A stretch of 38,452 nt of DNA, taken from contig JBJXHC010000008.1 in NCBI GenBank assembly GCA_046160825.1, positions 1 through 38,452 on the forward strand. Direction: 5' to 3'. Every line of letters starts with the position of its first letter. Position 1 is the first letter of the stretch. This DNA is from JBJXHC01 sp046160825 (GTDB taxonomy: Bacteria; Bacteroidota; Ignavibacteria; UBA10030; UBA6906). The notes under the pieces were generated by a model. It did not search any database. It was not told the DNA's origin and worked only from the letters and a program-made list of their open reading frames with translations. Positions 17,191-25,511 of the stretch are shown in pieces. The position numbers and the translations under genes are program-made.

Positions 17191-18345
17191 TCATGCTCGT
17201 TCGGTGACACGTTTGGGAACACTCCGTTGTTGAGCACGGCGGGCGGGCGGACGGTTCCTTCGTTCGGTGGCAACGGCCAGTTGACCACACGCGGCATCGA
17301 TATCCTCCCCGGCATTGCTGCGCACCATCACGGTGAGGTCACTTTTCCTGAGCTTCTCCACGATTTCATCAGCGCGAGGCGAGGGTTTGAGTGTTGCCGA
17401 GAATCCTGTTGGCGTAACGGACGAGATGGAGTGATACGGGATAATATTGATCTTGCATGGAATTCTTCGTGCAAACCGTATCAGTTGTTGCACATCCTTG
17501 TCGGAATCATTGACGCCGTCAAAGAAAATGTACTCGTACGTCACCCGTCGCTTTGTGCGGCGATAGTAATATTCAAGTGAGGAAGTCAACGCGGCGAGAT
17601 CGAATTTCTTGGTTATCGGCATTAGCATTGTGCGGGTTGCATCGTTGGCGCTATGAAGCGAAACGGCAAGTTTTATTTTCAACGGTTCATCCGCCAGTTG
17701 CCTGATCCGGTCGGCCCATCCAGCGGTGGAGATTGTCACTCGCCGCGCGGCGATGCCCATGCCGTTGACCATGATCTCCGCAGCACGGAGGACACTCTCA
17801 TAGTTCATCAAAGGCTCTCCCATACCCATGAACACCACGTTGGTCACCCGCCTTCCGGATAGACGCTCGACCTGCCGTACTTGGTCGATGATTTCTCCCG
17901 ATGTCAGGTTCCGTGTGAACCCCATGGTTGCCGTTGCGCAGAATTTGCAATCCAGTGGACAGCCCACCTGCGTTGAAACACAGATCGTCAGGCGACGTTG
18001 TTCATCTTCTCCCGATGCTTCCTTGCTGCGAAATGCCGATGATGGAGGAATGAGAACACTCTCGACCTTCTGCCCATCGGACAATTGGAGGAGATACTTT
18101 ATTGTTCCGTCTACTGCAGAGAGTTGCTGGGTAACCGGCGTGACGCATTCAATGTGGGCTTTGGCTTCGAGCAGTTCACGGAAGGATTTTCCCAGATTGC
18201 TCATGTCTGAAAATGACATGGCACCCTTGGCGTAGAGCCATTGGTAGACCTGCTCACCACGAAAGCGTGGTTCATCCAATTGCTGAACGAATTCCACTAT
18301 TTCAGGAAGAGAGAGGCCCAGGAGATTCTGTTTGGCGCTGTTCAT
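17191..18345 (-). CDS. rlmN: 23S rRNA (adenine-2503-C2)-methyltransferase RlmN
   Basis: 384 residues from the ATG at 18345. It is a radical SAM enzyme that methylates C2 of A2503 in 23S rRNA (and A37 in some tRNAs). The cluster motif CPLDCKFC gives Cys129, Cys133 and Cys136. The SAM-binding VVFMGMGEPLMN and the conserved C-terminal Cys in GEDIDAACGQL, which forms the reaction intermediate, are present. A 35-residue Arg-rich tail follows. The start is decided by the promoter at 18353-18381, whose +1 falls at the ATG, predicting a leaderless message. The upstream in-frame TTG is part of the -35 box. It heads the operon with adk and the phosphodiesterase. Confidence 0.95.
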   Translation of the reverse strand: MNSAKQNLLGLSLPEIVEFVQQLDEPRFRGEQVYQWLYAKGAMSFSDMSNLGKSFRELLEAKAHIECVTPVTQQLSAVDGTIKYLLQLSDGQKVESVLIPPSSAFRSKEASGEDEQRRLTICVSTQVGCPLDCKFCATATMGFTRNLTSGEIIDQVRQVERLSGRRVTNVVFMGMGEPLMNYESVLRAAEIMVNGMGIAARRVTISTAGWADRIRQLADEPLKIKLAVSLHSANDATRTMLMPITKKFDLAALTSSLEYYYRRTKRRVTYEYIFFDGVNDSDKDVQQLIRFARRIPCKINIIPYHSISSVTPTGFSATLKPSPRADEIVEKLRKSDLTVMVRSNAGEDIDAACGQLAVATERRNRPPARRAQQRSVPKRVTERA

Positions 18346-18352
18346 TCGCATC

Positions 18353-18381
18353 AATCTACGAAAGTGGGAGCGAGCAATCAA
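18353..18381 (-). promoter_or_regulatory. Promoter of rlmN, predicted leaderless start
   Basis: TTGATT (18381-18376) and TAGATT (18358-18353) are 17 bp apart on the minus strand. The expected +1 is about 18346, directly at the ATG of rlmN. Confidence 0.5.
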
Positions 18382-18435
18382 GCATGATTTGGGATAGGCG
18401 GGAAAAGCACAGACTCGAATCGTCCGTTAAAAGGA

Positions 18436-18476
18436 ACAAAAACGAAAAAGCCCCTGTGATGAACTACAGGGGCTTT
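18436..18476 (-). terminator. Rho-independent terminator of the outer-membrane protein operon
   Basis: On the minus strand an 11-bp stem (AAAGCCCCTGT at 18476-18466 with ACAGGGGCTTT at 18457-18447) encloses an 8-nt loop and is followed by TTCGTTTTTG. It lies 16 bp after the stop at 18492. Confidence 0.88.
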
Positions 18477-18491
18477 GGATGTTGAAACATC

Positions 18492-19034
18492 TCACTCAAC
18501 TTGAGAGTCGACCTGGGCGAGAACCTCTATGCACACGGAAAGGCCGGAGGGAACCGGATTCTGCCCGGCAAGCGTACCGCTTGACGAGAGCGTGACTGTT
18601 GTGTTTCCCGGATCCGGAAGCGAATTCAGAATGCTGATAAGTTCATTGATGCCAGCGGCATTCGGGGTGATGTGTGTTGAACTTCCCAGAAGCGACTGCG
18701 GTGTTGCAAAGTCGGACCAATTGCCCTGATAGTCCAGGAGGTCAATGCCATTAATCCGTGCAACCCCATCCACGCTGCCGTTGTAGGTGCCGACAACACT
18801 TACGCGAATGTCGTAGTAACGCGCAGCTTGAATGTCGTCACGATACGTACTCTCAATTTCATCCTCCAATACATATACCTGTGAACCACCGAAACTGAGG
18901 TTCGAACCGGCGTTGATGTCGTAACACCCTTCAAGGGGAAGGTCAACAGTAACGATAAAACCCTCGTTAATACAATCTGATCCCATGGTCGCAAGGCTGA
19001 TCAGGATACAAAAGAGTACAAGCTTCATCTTCAT
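18492..19034 (-). CDS. Secreted or lipid-anchored protein of unknown function
   Basis: 180 residues. The hydrophobic leader (LVLFCILISLATMGSDC) ends at Cys21. If this is a lipoprotein the lipobox is unusual, with Asp at -1; otherwise it is an ordinary exported protein. The mature part is acidic and beta-rich, with Asn/Gly/Ser-rich strands (DINAGSNLSFGGSQVYVLEDE, TVTLSSSGTLAG) and two more cysteines that could form a disulfide. AGGAG lies nine bases before the ATG. It follows the outer-membrane protein gene by 51 bp and is closed by a terminator, so the two form an operon and the products may act together. No family is recognised. Confidence 0.75.
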   Translation of the reverse strand: MKMKLVLFCILISLATMGSDCINEGFIVTVDLPLEGCYDINAGSNLSFGGSQVYVLEDEIESTYRDDIQAARYYDIRVSVVGTYNGSVDGVARINGIDLLDYQGNWSDFATPQSLLGSSTHITPNAAGINELISILNSLPDPGNTTVTLSSSGTLAGQNPVPSGLSVCIEVLAQVDSQVE

Positions 19035-19085
19035 ATACCATATCTCCTATGAATGTCCTTGTGTGAGTAGAAACCGGTCACCACC

Positions 19086-19991
19086 CTAGAAACCGAAACC
19101 GATGCCACCCGAGAAATTGGTCACTGATCCGAAATTTGCGTCTGCAAAGAGATTGAAGAAGCCGAGAGTCAATCCCGCACCCATCGTGAACCGGAAATTG
19201 TTTTCGCCATCCAGCTCGATGTCAACCAATGGTGTGGAGCTTACCGATGTGCTGGTGTAGGAAAGGCCGAGAGTACTCTGTTCCCACGCAAGCCCACCAT
19301 ACAACGTCAATACTGAGAACGATTTGCTTGCCTGCGCACCAATCGACAGGCCCTTGAAATCGAGAATGTCCCCCACAGTGAAGCTGGAGTACATGATTCC
19401 TGCTGAGATATCCAGCGGGGGTTCGGGCAGGTATTGACTGATACTATGGCGCGCGCCGATACCGAAGAGAGTGGTGCTCGGAAATTTGTCGTCGGAGAGT
19501 GCCGGCGTGGCAATGAAACGCACGGTTGCCACTGTCCCATAGAAGTTTCCGACGGTCAACTGTGGTACCGCGAGCGGGAAAATGGACGTATTGATAATTC
19601 CCCCTGAAGAACCATAGGATGCGTTGGTGTTCGGATCAACGTAGACGGCGCCGTCTTTATCCCCAAAAATGGTGGGAGCTTTGAAGGATGATGCCGAGAA
19701 GCCCGATGGCAATGCCCGATCATAGGTCTTGTTATCATCGCCAACCATGGAGCCCATCCCTATGATGTCGACTGAGAGATGAAATCCCGAGTTGGGGATC
19801 GCAGCCGTGTGATAAAACCCCGCATTCATATTTGCGCCGAAGAAATCCGCGATCGGCTGAATGTATCCCTTCACCGCGTCACCGCTGAATTGTTCCAATG
19901 TTGTTTCAAGTTCCGATTGCGCCCGCAAAGAGCCCGGGGCAATAGCCAGAACCAGGAGAGCTCCAGAGACAACCTGTTGCCAAGCTTTCAT
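19086..19991 (-). CDS. Outer-membrane beta-barrel protein (DUF6588-like)
   Basis: 301 residues from the ATG at 19991, set by GGAGG five bases upstream. A signal peptide (VVSGALLVLAIAPGSLRAQ) is followed by a short helical region and then alternating hydrophobic strands of a beta-barrel, ending in Phe (SGGIGFGF). The segments FGIGARHSISQYLPEPPLDISAG and LGGA-like glycine-rich strands resemble proteins grouped as DUF6588 in Bacteroidota relatives, though I assign this only from memory of the pattern. A promoter lies ~140 bp upstream. Transport or structural function is unknown. Confidence 0.75.
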   Translation of the reverse strand: MKAWQQVVSGALLVLAIAPGSLRAQSELETTLEQFSGDAVKGYIQPIADFFGANMNAGFYHTAAIPNSGFHLSVDIIGMGSMVGDDNKTYDRALPSGFSASSFKAPTIFGDKDGAVYVDPNTNASYGSSGGIINTSIFPLAVPQLTVGNFYGTVATVRFIATPALSDDKFPSTTLFGIGARHSISQYLPEPPLDISAGIMYSSFTVGDILDFKGLSIGAQASKSFSVLTLYGGLAWEQSTLGLSYTSTSVSSTPLVDIELDGENNFRFTMGAGLTLGFFNLFADANFGSVTNFSGGIGFGF

Positions 19992-20128
19992 ACAACCTCC
20001 GTGAGTTGTGTGTGAGTGGAAGAGCACCGTACGTTCTGACTGGCGCGATCCAAAGAGATGAAACGTTTTATTTCGATGAAGACACTTTCCTCCAAGTCTG
20101 GCGCTCCTGCTTCATTCGAAGTGCCAGC

Positions 20129-20157
20129 AATATAGCATTCGGTAACAAAATCTGCAA
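20129..20157 (-). promoter_or_regulatory. Promoter candidate for the outer-membrane protein operon
   Basis: TTGCAG (20157-20152) and TATATT (20134-20129) are 17 bp apart on the minus strand. The leader would be about 130 nt. It sits just after the end of the rluD-like gene. Confidence 0.45.
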
Positions 20158-20188
20158 CTGTCAAGAAAACGCTACAAAAGCGCCAGGA

Positions 20189-21142
20189 TCAGAGAGAAGC
20201 GAGAATGGCTTCAATGTCAGGCGGCAGCGGGGAATCGAACACCATGGGCTGGCGGGAAATCGGATGGATGAACCCCAATGTTTTTGCATGCAGAGCCTGT
20301 CGCGGAATGAGCTTGAGGAGACGGTCAACCTCCGTTTTTTGTTTCGGCGTTCCCGGTCCCCAGATCAGATGACGCCCGTTGTACGTCGGGTCGCCGAATA
20401 CCGGGTGGTTCACGTGCGCCAGGTGAACACGGATCTGGTGCGTACGGCCTGTGCGGAGTTTTAGTCGGACTAAAGACAGATACTCAAATTGCTGCAATAC
20501 CTCATACTCCGTTGCGGCGTGTTTGCCATCCGCAACCACGGCCATCTTCTTCCTGTCCGATTTGCTGCGTCCAAGCTGTGCTTCAATGAGTCCTTTCGTC
20601 TCCTTGAACATTCCCCATACAATCGCCCAATACTCGCGCTGGATAGTCCGCCGGGCAAACTGTCGTGCAAGATGCGCGTGAACCGCGTCGCTCTTCGCAA
20701 TCACCATCACGCCGGAGGTCTCTTTGTCGAGTCGGTGAACAATACCGGGTCGCATGGGATCCGTGAGGCCGGAGAGAACATTGCAATGATGCAGCAACGC
20801 ATTCACGAGTGTGCCTGTATGGTTGCCGTACGCGGGATGAGTGACCATACCCGCCGCCTTGTTAACAACGATCAGCGCATCGTCTTCATACAGAATATTG
20901 AGCGGGATGTTCTCTCCTTGTGCTTCTTGGGGCGGAGATTTTGGAAGGGTGATGTGAATTGTCTCGCCGGGACTTACCTGATGACTTGGCCGCACTTCCT
21001 TGCCATCGACCAGAACCTTCCCGGCGCGGATCGCGGCCTGGACTTTGTTCCGTGTGGCGTTCTCAACGTGATTGGTGAGAAAGACATCAAGCCGCTCCTT
21101 CTTCTTTCCGGGTGGAACGACAATGTCAAACTCGTAAGGCAT
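20189..21142 (-). CDS. rluD: RluA/RluD-family 23S rRNA pseudouridine synthase
   Basis: 317 residues. An S4 RNA-binding domain (residues ~16-62, ERLDVFLTNH ... AIRAGKVLVDGKEV) is followed by the catalytic domain with RPGIVHRLDKETSG, whose Asp139 is the catalytic residue, and RTHQIRVHLAHVNHPVFGD. The enzyme isomerises uridines in large-subunit rRNA. The length and S4 domain fit RluD best, but RluC-type specificity is possible. It begins 12 bp after lspA and is the last gene of the long minus-strand operon, matching ylyB in Bacillus gene order. Confidence 0.92.
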   Translation of the reverse strand: MPYEFDIVVPPGKKKERLDVFLTNHVENATRNKVQAAIRAGKVLVDGKEVRPSHQVSPGETIHITLPKSPPQEAQGENIPLNILYEDDALIVVNKAAGMVTHPAYGNHTGTLVNALLHHCNVLSGLTDPMRPGIVHRLDKETSGVMVIAKSDAVHAHLARQFARRTIQREYWAIVWGMFKETKGLIEAQLGRSKSDRKKMAVVADGKHAATEYEVLQQFEYLSLVRLKLRTGRTHQIRVHLAHVNHPVFGDPTYNGRHLIWGPGTPKQKTEVDRLLKLIPRQALHAKTLGFIHPISRQPMVFDSPLPPDIEAILASL

Positions 21143-21154
21143 GGGTGTACAGCT

Positions 21155-21754
21155 TCATGGTTGGTCGGCGTGCGGGGTCGTCTCGCTTGCAGCCATAGTA
21201 TTGCCGGATACCGACGTAATCGGTTGTATTGTGCGATGGAAAATCAGCAACAGCACCACGCCGACTGTCACGGCAGCGTCGGCAATATTAAAGACAGGCC
21301 AGCGGGTCATGTGATAGCTACCAATGGAGATATCAACGAAATCCACGTCAAAGAAATCCACCACCTTGCCGTAGAACAGCGCTGCCTCATTGAAGAACAC
21401 GCCATAAAATACACGGTCAATCAGGTTGCCCATCGCTCCGCCGAGGATCAACGCGAGAGCCACACGAAACCCAAAAGGTTCCGTGCGTGCCTTATAGAGA
21501 TATACCAGAATGGCAGCACTTGCCAACACTGAAAAAAGAGAGAAGAAGAGCTTTCCTCCAATATCAATTCCGAATGCCATTCCAGGATTCTCAATATATG
21601 TCAGGCGAAAGAATTCCCCCCACACTGGAATACTGGAACCATATCGCATACCGTCGAAATGAATCCCGAGCGATGGAATACTGATTCCCTTGACCATCAA
21701 CTTCGTAATCTGGTCGGCAACGACAATGAATCCTGTCAGAAAAAGAACTCGCAA
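21155..21754 (-). CDS. lspA: Lipoprotein signal peptidase (signal peptidase II)
   Basis: 199 residues, with four transmembrane helices. The two catalytic aspartates are Asp113 (GAMGNLIDRV) and Asp159 (PVFNIADAAV), and the substrate-binding motif is TYIENPGMAFGI. It cleaves prolipoprotein signal peptides at the inner membrane. The start is TTG at 21754, with AGGAG and a G-rich run upstream that overlap the end of the dksA-like gene; the protein then begins directly in helix 1 as the family does. It is somewhat longer than usual because of a C-terminal Ser/Thr-rich tail. It sits between the dksA-like gene and rluD. Confidence 0.95.
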   Translation of the reverse strand: MRVLFLTGFIVVADQITKLMVKGISIPSLGIHFDGMRYGSSIPVWGEFFRLTYIENPGMAFGIDIGGKLFFSLFSVLASAAILVYLYKARTEPFGFRVALALILGGAMGNLIDRVFYGVFFNEAALFYGKVVDFFDVDFVDISIGSYHMTRWPVFNIADAAVTVGVVLLLIFHRTIQPITSVSGNTMAASETTPHADQP

Positions 21755-21768
21755 TGCGCCCCCTCTCC

Positions 21769-22332
21769 TTAATCGTGCTTTCGTCGCGCGAGGGCGATCT
21801 TTCCCCGTTCACAGGGGACATTGGTGTTTTTGAACTCCGCACATGTTGTTGCCGTGGGAACTGCTTCGAGACGTTCTTTGGGAACGAGCAGACTGCATGT
21901 CTTGCATATACCGTATGTTCCGGATTCAATTCTGATCAGGGCGTCATCCAATTGATTCACAAACTTGCTGCCACGGGAGGCAAAGAGAAATGTTTTCTCC
22001 CGCTCCATTGCATCTGTGCCCTGTTCCATGTGAAGTGAATACGTGGAGTTCTCACTCACATACTCTCCCGTTGTCACATCCATCATGCTCTCCTTCAACG
22101 TATCAAGCTCTTCAATCGTCTCTTTGCGTTTCTCGAGAATCATCTCCTTGAACTGCTTGAGCTCCTTATCGCTCATGGTCTTCGGGCCCATGGCTTTCGC
22201 CTCGATCTTCTTTACGGCGATGGCCTTCTTCAGGTTTACCTTGGCCTTCTTGATCTGCTTCGATCGGGACGCGGTCTTCTCTTTCATGATATCCACTGCG
22301 GATTTTATGATTTTTGATTTCGCCTTCGCCAT
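21769..22332 (-). CDS. DksA/TraR-family zinc-finger protein with incomplete Cys4 site
   Basis: 187 residues from the ATG at 22332 (AGGAG 11 bases upstream). Residues 1-50 are very Lys/Ala-rich and probably disordered. Residues 52-85 form a coiled-coil (SDKELKQFKEMILEKRKE). A DksA/TraR finger closes the protein: Cys143 and Cys146 (GICKTC), Pro-x-x-RLEAVP, and Cys164. The expected fourth Cys is replaced by Phe167 (CAEF); another Cys lies at 174. Relatives bind RNA polymerase through the secondary channel. It lies between ileS and lspA, the position of ylyA in Bacillus, where the product is also a DksA/TraR relative. Role in transcription control is inferred. Confidence 0.85.
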   Translation of the reverse strand: MAKAKSKIIKSAVDIMKEKTASRSKQIKKAKVNLKKAIAVKKIEAKAMGPKTMSDKELKQFKEMILEKRKETIEELDTLKESMMDVTTGEYVSENSTYSLHMEQGTDAMEREKTFLFASRGSKFVNQLDDALIRIESGTYGICKTCSLLVPKERLEAVPTATTCAEFKNTNVPCERGKIALARRKHD

Positions 22333-22360
22333 GTGAGCACTTCTCCTTAATGAAAGTACA

Positions 22361-25300
22361 TTACAGCGTTCGTGTACGTTCGATGCCTGCTTCGATTTTC
22401 TCACCGTTAATATCAAGAACTGCGGAGAACTCTCCGGGCCTGAGGTCGTTTGTCACATCAACCGCCAGCGTCTCACTCTTGATGTAGGGAGCCATTTCTT
22501 GAATGGCCTTGTCCATCCGTTCAGATGTCTTGTAATAAATGTTGATCCTGTCTGTTACGAGGAACCCTGCGTCCTTCCGCATGTTCTGGAGGCGGCTGAC
22601 AAACTCCCGTGCGTTCCCCTCGGCAATCAGCGTTTCATCAAGCTCAATGTCCAGAGCAACCGTCAGCCCGCCATCCGATTCCACAAGCCAGCCCTGAATG
22701 TCCTGACGTATGATTTCAACGTCCCCGACAGCAATAGTGTATGACGAGCCATTCACGCGCAACTCACAGGATGCATTCCGTTCCAGCTCGCCGATCTCAG
22801 CCGCCGTCATCTCCTTGATTCGCTCCGCCACCTGTTGCACCGATTTGCCGAACTTCGGTCCAATGGACTTGAAATTCGCCTTCGCTTTCTTGCTGATAAT
22901 TCCCGATTCGTCCGTAACATACTCGATGGACTTCACATTGATCTCGTCGAGAATCACATCCTCCATTTGCTGCACTTCGGCACGCTCCTGCTCGCTGGTC
23001 ACAGGAAGCATAATCCGCTTCAACGGCTGACGGACCTTGAGGTTGGATTTCATCCTCATCGAGCGCACGAGCATAACGATCGTTTGTGCTCGTTTCATTC
23101 TCGCTTCCAATGCTGTGTCAATTGCACCCAACTCAATATCCGGCATCAAGCTCAAATGCACGGACTCTGTTTGCTCACGCTTGGTGATTGAGTCGAGGTT
23201 TCTGTATAGCTCCTCGGCAAGGAACGGTGCGAACGGCGCCATCATTTTCGTCACCGCAATCAGGCATTCGTACAATGTCTGGTAGGCAGCGGTCTTATCC
23301 GTACCCATTTCGCTCTTCCAGAAGCGGCGGCGGTTTCTGCGAACATACCAATTTGAGAGCTGATCTATCGTGAAGTCGCTCACACTCCGCGCCGCCTTGG
23401 TGACGTCATACGCTTCCATGTATTCCGTGTAGCGCTTGACGAGCGAATTGAGTTCAGAGACTATCCATCGGTCAATCTCCGGACGATCCTGCACCGGAAT
23501 GCGCGATTCGGCATACGTAAACTTGTCGATGTTTGCATAGAGCGCGAAAAAGGCGTACGTATTCACCAGCGTTCCGAAAAACTTCCGTTGCACTTCCCCG
23601 AGACCTTCCTCATCAAACATCGTTGGTCGCCAGGGCGGACTCGTCGTTACAAGATACCAGCGCGTGGTGTCAGCGCCGTACTTCCCAATGATTGCAAACG
23701 GATCAACCGTGTTCCCCTTCGACTTGGACATCTTCTGACCGTCCTTGTCGAGGATCAGTTCATTCACGAGGCAGTTTTTGTACGCCGGTTTGTTGAACAG
23801 GAACGTACCAATGGCGTGGAGTGAATAAAACCATCCGCGTGTTTGATCAATGCCTTCACAGATATAGTCGGCCGGATATTGCTCACCTGATTCAATGAGC
23901 TCCTTATTCTCAAACGGATAGTGCCACTGCGCAAACGACATCGCACCAGAATCGAACCATACGTCGATGAGTTCCGGCGTGCGTTTCATTGTCCCACCAC
24001 ACGAGCAAGACCAAGTGATTCCGTCGACGAACGGTTTGTGAAGATCGAGCTGTTCACCTGTGAATCCCGAAACGCTCTTGAGTCCCTCCACGCTTCCGAT
24101 GCACTGCTGCTTTCCGCACTTCTCGCAGACCCAAATCGGGAGGGGCGTTCCCCAGAAGCGATCACGTGAAAGCGCCCAGTCTTTGTTTTCTTCCAGCCAA
24201 TTGCCGAAGCGCCCTTCCCCGACTTCCGGCGGCACCCAATTGATCTGCTTGTTCATCGCGATCATCTTGTCGGCGTACTTCGTTGTGCTGATGTACCAGG
24301 AGTCCCGCGCATAGTAAAGCAGCGGGGTCTTGCAACGCCAGCAATGCGGATAGCTGTGTGTGATGGTCTCTTTCTTGTAGAGAAGTCCGCGTGATTTGAT
24401 ATTTTGAATGATGAGCGGATCGGCTTCCTTCACAAATTTCCCTGCAAACTCGGATACTTCCGGTCCAAACTCACCGCTCCGGTTCACCGGATGGAGAGTG
24501 GGCAGATCATATTTTTTTGATGTCTGATAATCATCCTCGCCGTACGCGGGAGCCATGTGGACGATGCCGGAGCCATCTTCAGTCGTAACAAAGTCGGCCC
24601 CCACGACATAAAACGCCTTCTTGTCAACGGGATGGTATTTGAACAGACGCTCGTATTCCGTACCGAGGAGCAACTTCCCTTTCATCTTTTCCAACACCAC
24701 ATACTCACCATCAAGAACACCAAGTCGCGCTTCGGCAAGAATCAGTTTCTCGCCCTTGTGTTCCACTTTCACGTATTCCACATTCGGGTGAACGGCGAGC
24801 GCAACATTCGAGATCAACGTCCATGGCGTTGTCGTCCAGACAAGGAACGACGTGTCGGGCTGGTCATTCAATCGCATCTTCACATAGACGCTCGGGTCTT
24901 TCACATCCTCGTAGCCCTGTGAGACTTCGTGCGAAGACAGTGGTGTTTCGCAGCGGGGACAATAGGGCTGAATCTTATATCCCTTGTAAATCATCCCTTC
25001 GTCGTAGAACCGTTTCAGCGCCCACCAGATGGATTCGATGTAATCGTTCTCGAACGTGACATAGGGTTTCGAGAGATCGACCCAATAGCCCATCTGCTCG
25101 GTCATCGCTTCCCATTCGGTCTTGTACTTCCAGACCGACTCGCGGCATTTGGCGTTGAACTCCGCCACCCCGTACTTCACAATCTCATCCTTGTGCTTGA
25201 AGCCAAGTTGTTTCTCAACTTCAATCTCCACCGGAAGTCCGTGTGTATCCCATCCGGCTTTGCGATGTACCTGGAAACCGCGCATCGTTTTATATCTGCA

Positions 25301-25504
25301 GACGAGATCCTTGAGCGCACGCGCCATCACATGATGGATACCGGGACGGCCGTTGGCCGTTGGTGGTCCTTCATAAAATGTGAACCCCTGTTTTCCTTCC
25401 CGCGTCGAAATACTCTTCTCGAATATCCCGTGTTCTTTCCAGAACTTCAGGATGTTCTTTTCAACTTCGGGATAGGAGATTTTTTCTGTAAGCTCTTTGA
25501 ACAT
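22361..25504 (-). CDS. ileS: Isoleucyl-tRNA synthetase, type 2, with rearranged HIGH motif
   Basis: 1047 residues, the length of the eukaryote-like IleRS2 class. It charges tRNA-Ile with isoleucine. The first class I signature reads GRPGIHHVMARALKD: Gly55-Ile56-His57-His58 in place of His-x-Gly-His. The second signature KMSKSKGN is intact. Zn-type cysteine pairs (CPRCETP, CWRCKTP, CEKCGKQQC, CSCGG), the editing domain and the anticodon-binding domain are all present. IleRS2 enzymes resist mupirocin, and the swapped G-x-H-H version has been reported to give extreme resistance. The ATG at 25504 follows the SIMPL gene by 7 bp; its ribosome site is weak (GGA). No T-box leader is possible in that space. 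Confidence 0.97.
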   Translation of the reverse strand: MFKELTEKISYPEVEKNILKFWKEHGIFEKSISTREGKQGFTFYEGPPTANGRPGIHHVMARALKDLVCRYKTMRGFQVHRKAGWDTHGLPVEIEVEKQLGFKHKDEIVKYGVAEFNAKCRESVWKYKTEWEAMTEQMGYWVDLSKPYVTFENDYIESIWWALKRFYDEGMIYKGYKIQPYCPRCETPLSSHEVSQGYEDVKDPSVYVKMRLNDQPDTSFLVWTTTPWTLISNVALAVHPNVEYVKVEHKGEKLILAEARLGVLDGEYVVLEKMKGKLLLGTEYERLFKYHPVDKKAFYVVGADFVTTEDGSGIVHMAPAYGEDDYQTSKKYDLPTLHPVNRSGEFGPEVSEFAGKFVKEADPLIIQNIKSRGLLYKKETITHSYPHCWRCKTPLLYYARDSWYISTTKYADKMIAMNKQINWVPPEVGEGRFGNWLEENKDWALSRDRFWGTPLPIWVCEKCGKQQCIGSVEGLKSVSGFTGEQLDLHKPFVDGITWSCSCGGTMKRTPELIDVWFDSGAMSFAQWHYPFENKELIESGEQYPADYICEGIDQTRGWFYSLHAIGTFLFNKPAYKNCLVNELILDKDGQKMSKSKGNTVDPFAIIGKYGADTTRWYLVTTSPPWRPTMFDEEGLGEVQRKFFGTLVNTYAFFALYANIDKFTYAESRIPVQDRPEIDRWIVSELNSLVKRYTEYMEAYDVTKAARSVSDFTIDQLSNWYVRRNRRRFWKSEMGTDKTAAYQTLYECLIAVTKMMAPFAPFLAEELYRNLDSITKREQTESVHLSLMPDIELGAIDTALEARMKRAQTIVMLVRSMRMKSNLKVRQPLKRIMLPVTSEQERAEVQQMEDVILDEINVKSIEYVTDESGIISKKAKANFKSIGPKFGKSVQQVAERIKEMTAAEIGELERNASCELRVNGSSYTIAVGDVEIIRQDIQGWLVESDGGLTVALDIELDETLIAEGNAREFVSRLQNMRKDAGFLVTDRINIYYKTSERMDKAIQEMAPYIKSETLAVDVTNDLRPGEFSAVLDINGEKIEAGIERTRTL

Positions 25505-25511
25505 CGTTCCG

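Noticed and set aside
20220..20270. A tRNA-like stretch (GGGGAATCGAACACC)
   Set aside because: It is inside the rluD-like coding region; no acceptor stem, anticodon arm or D arm can be folded around it.
20489..21532. A 347-codon plus-strand open frame
   Set aside because: It is antisense to the clearly identified rluD-like and lspA genes and shows no domain.
25505..25511. A T-box riboswitch before ileS, expected from the Bacillus parallel
   Set aside because: Only 7 bp separate ileS from the previous gene, leaving no room.
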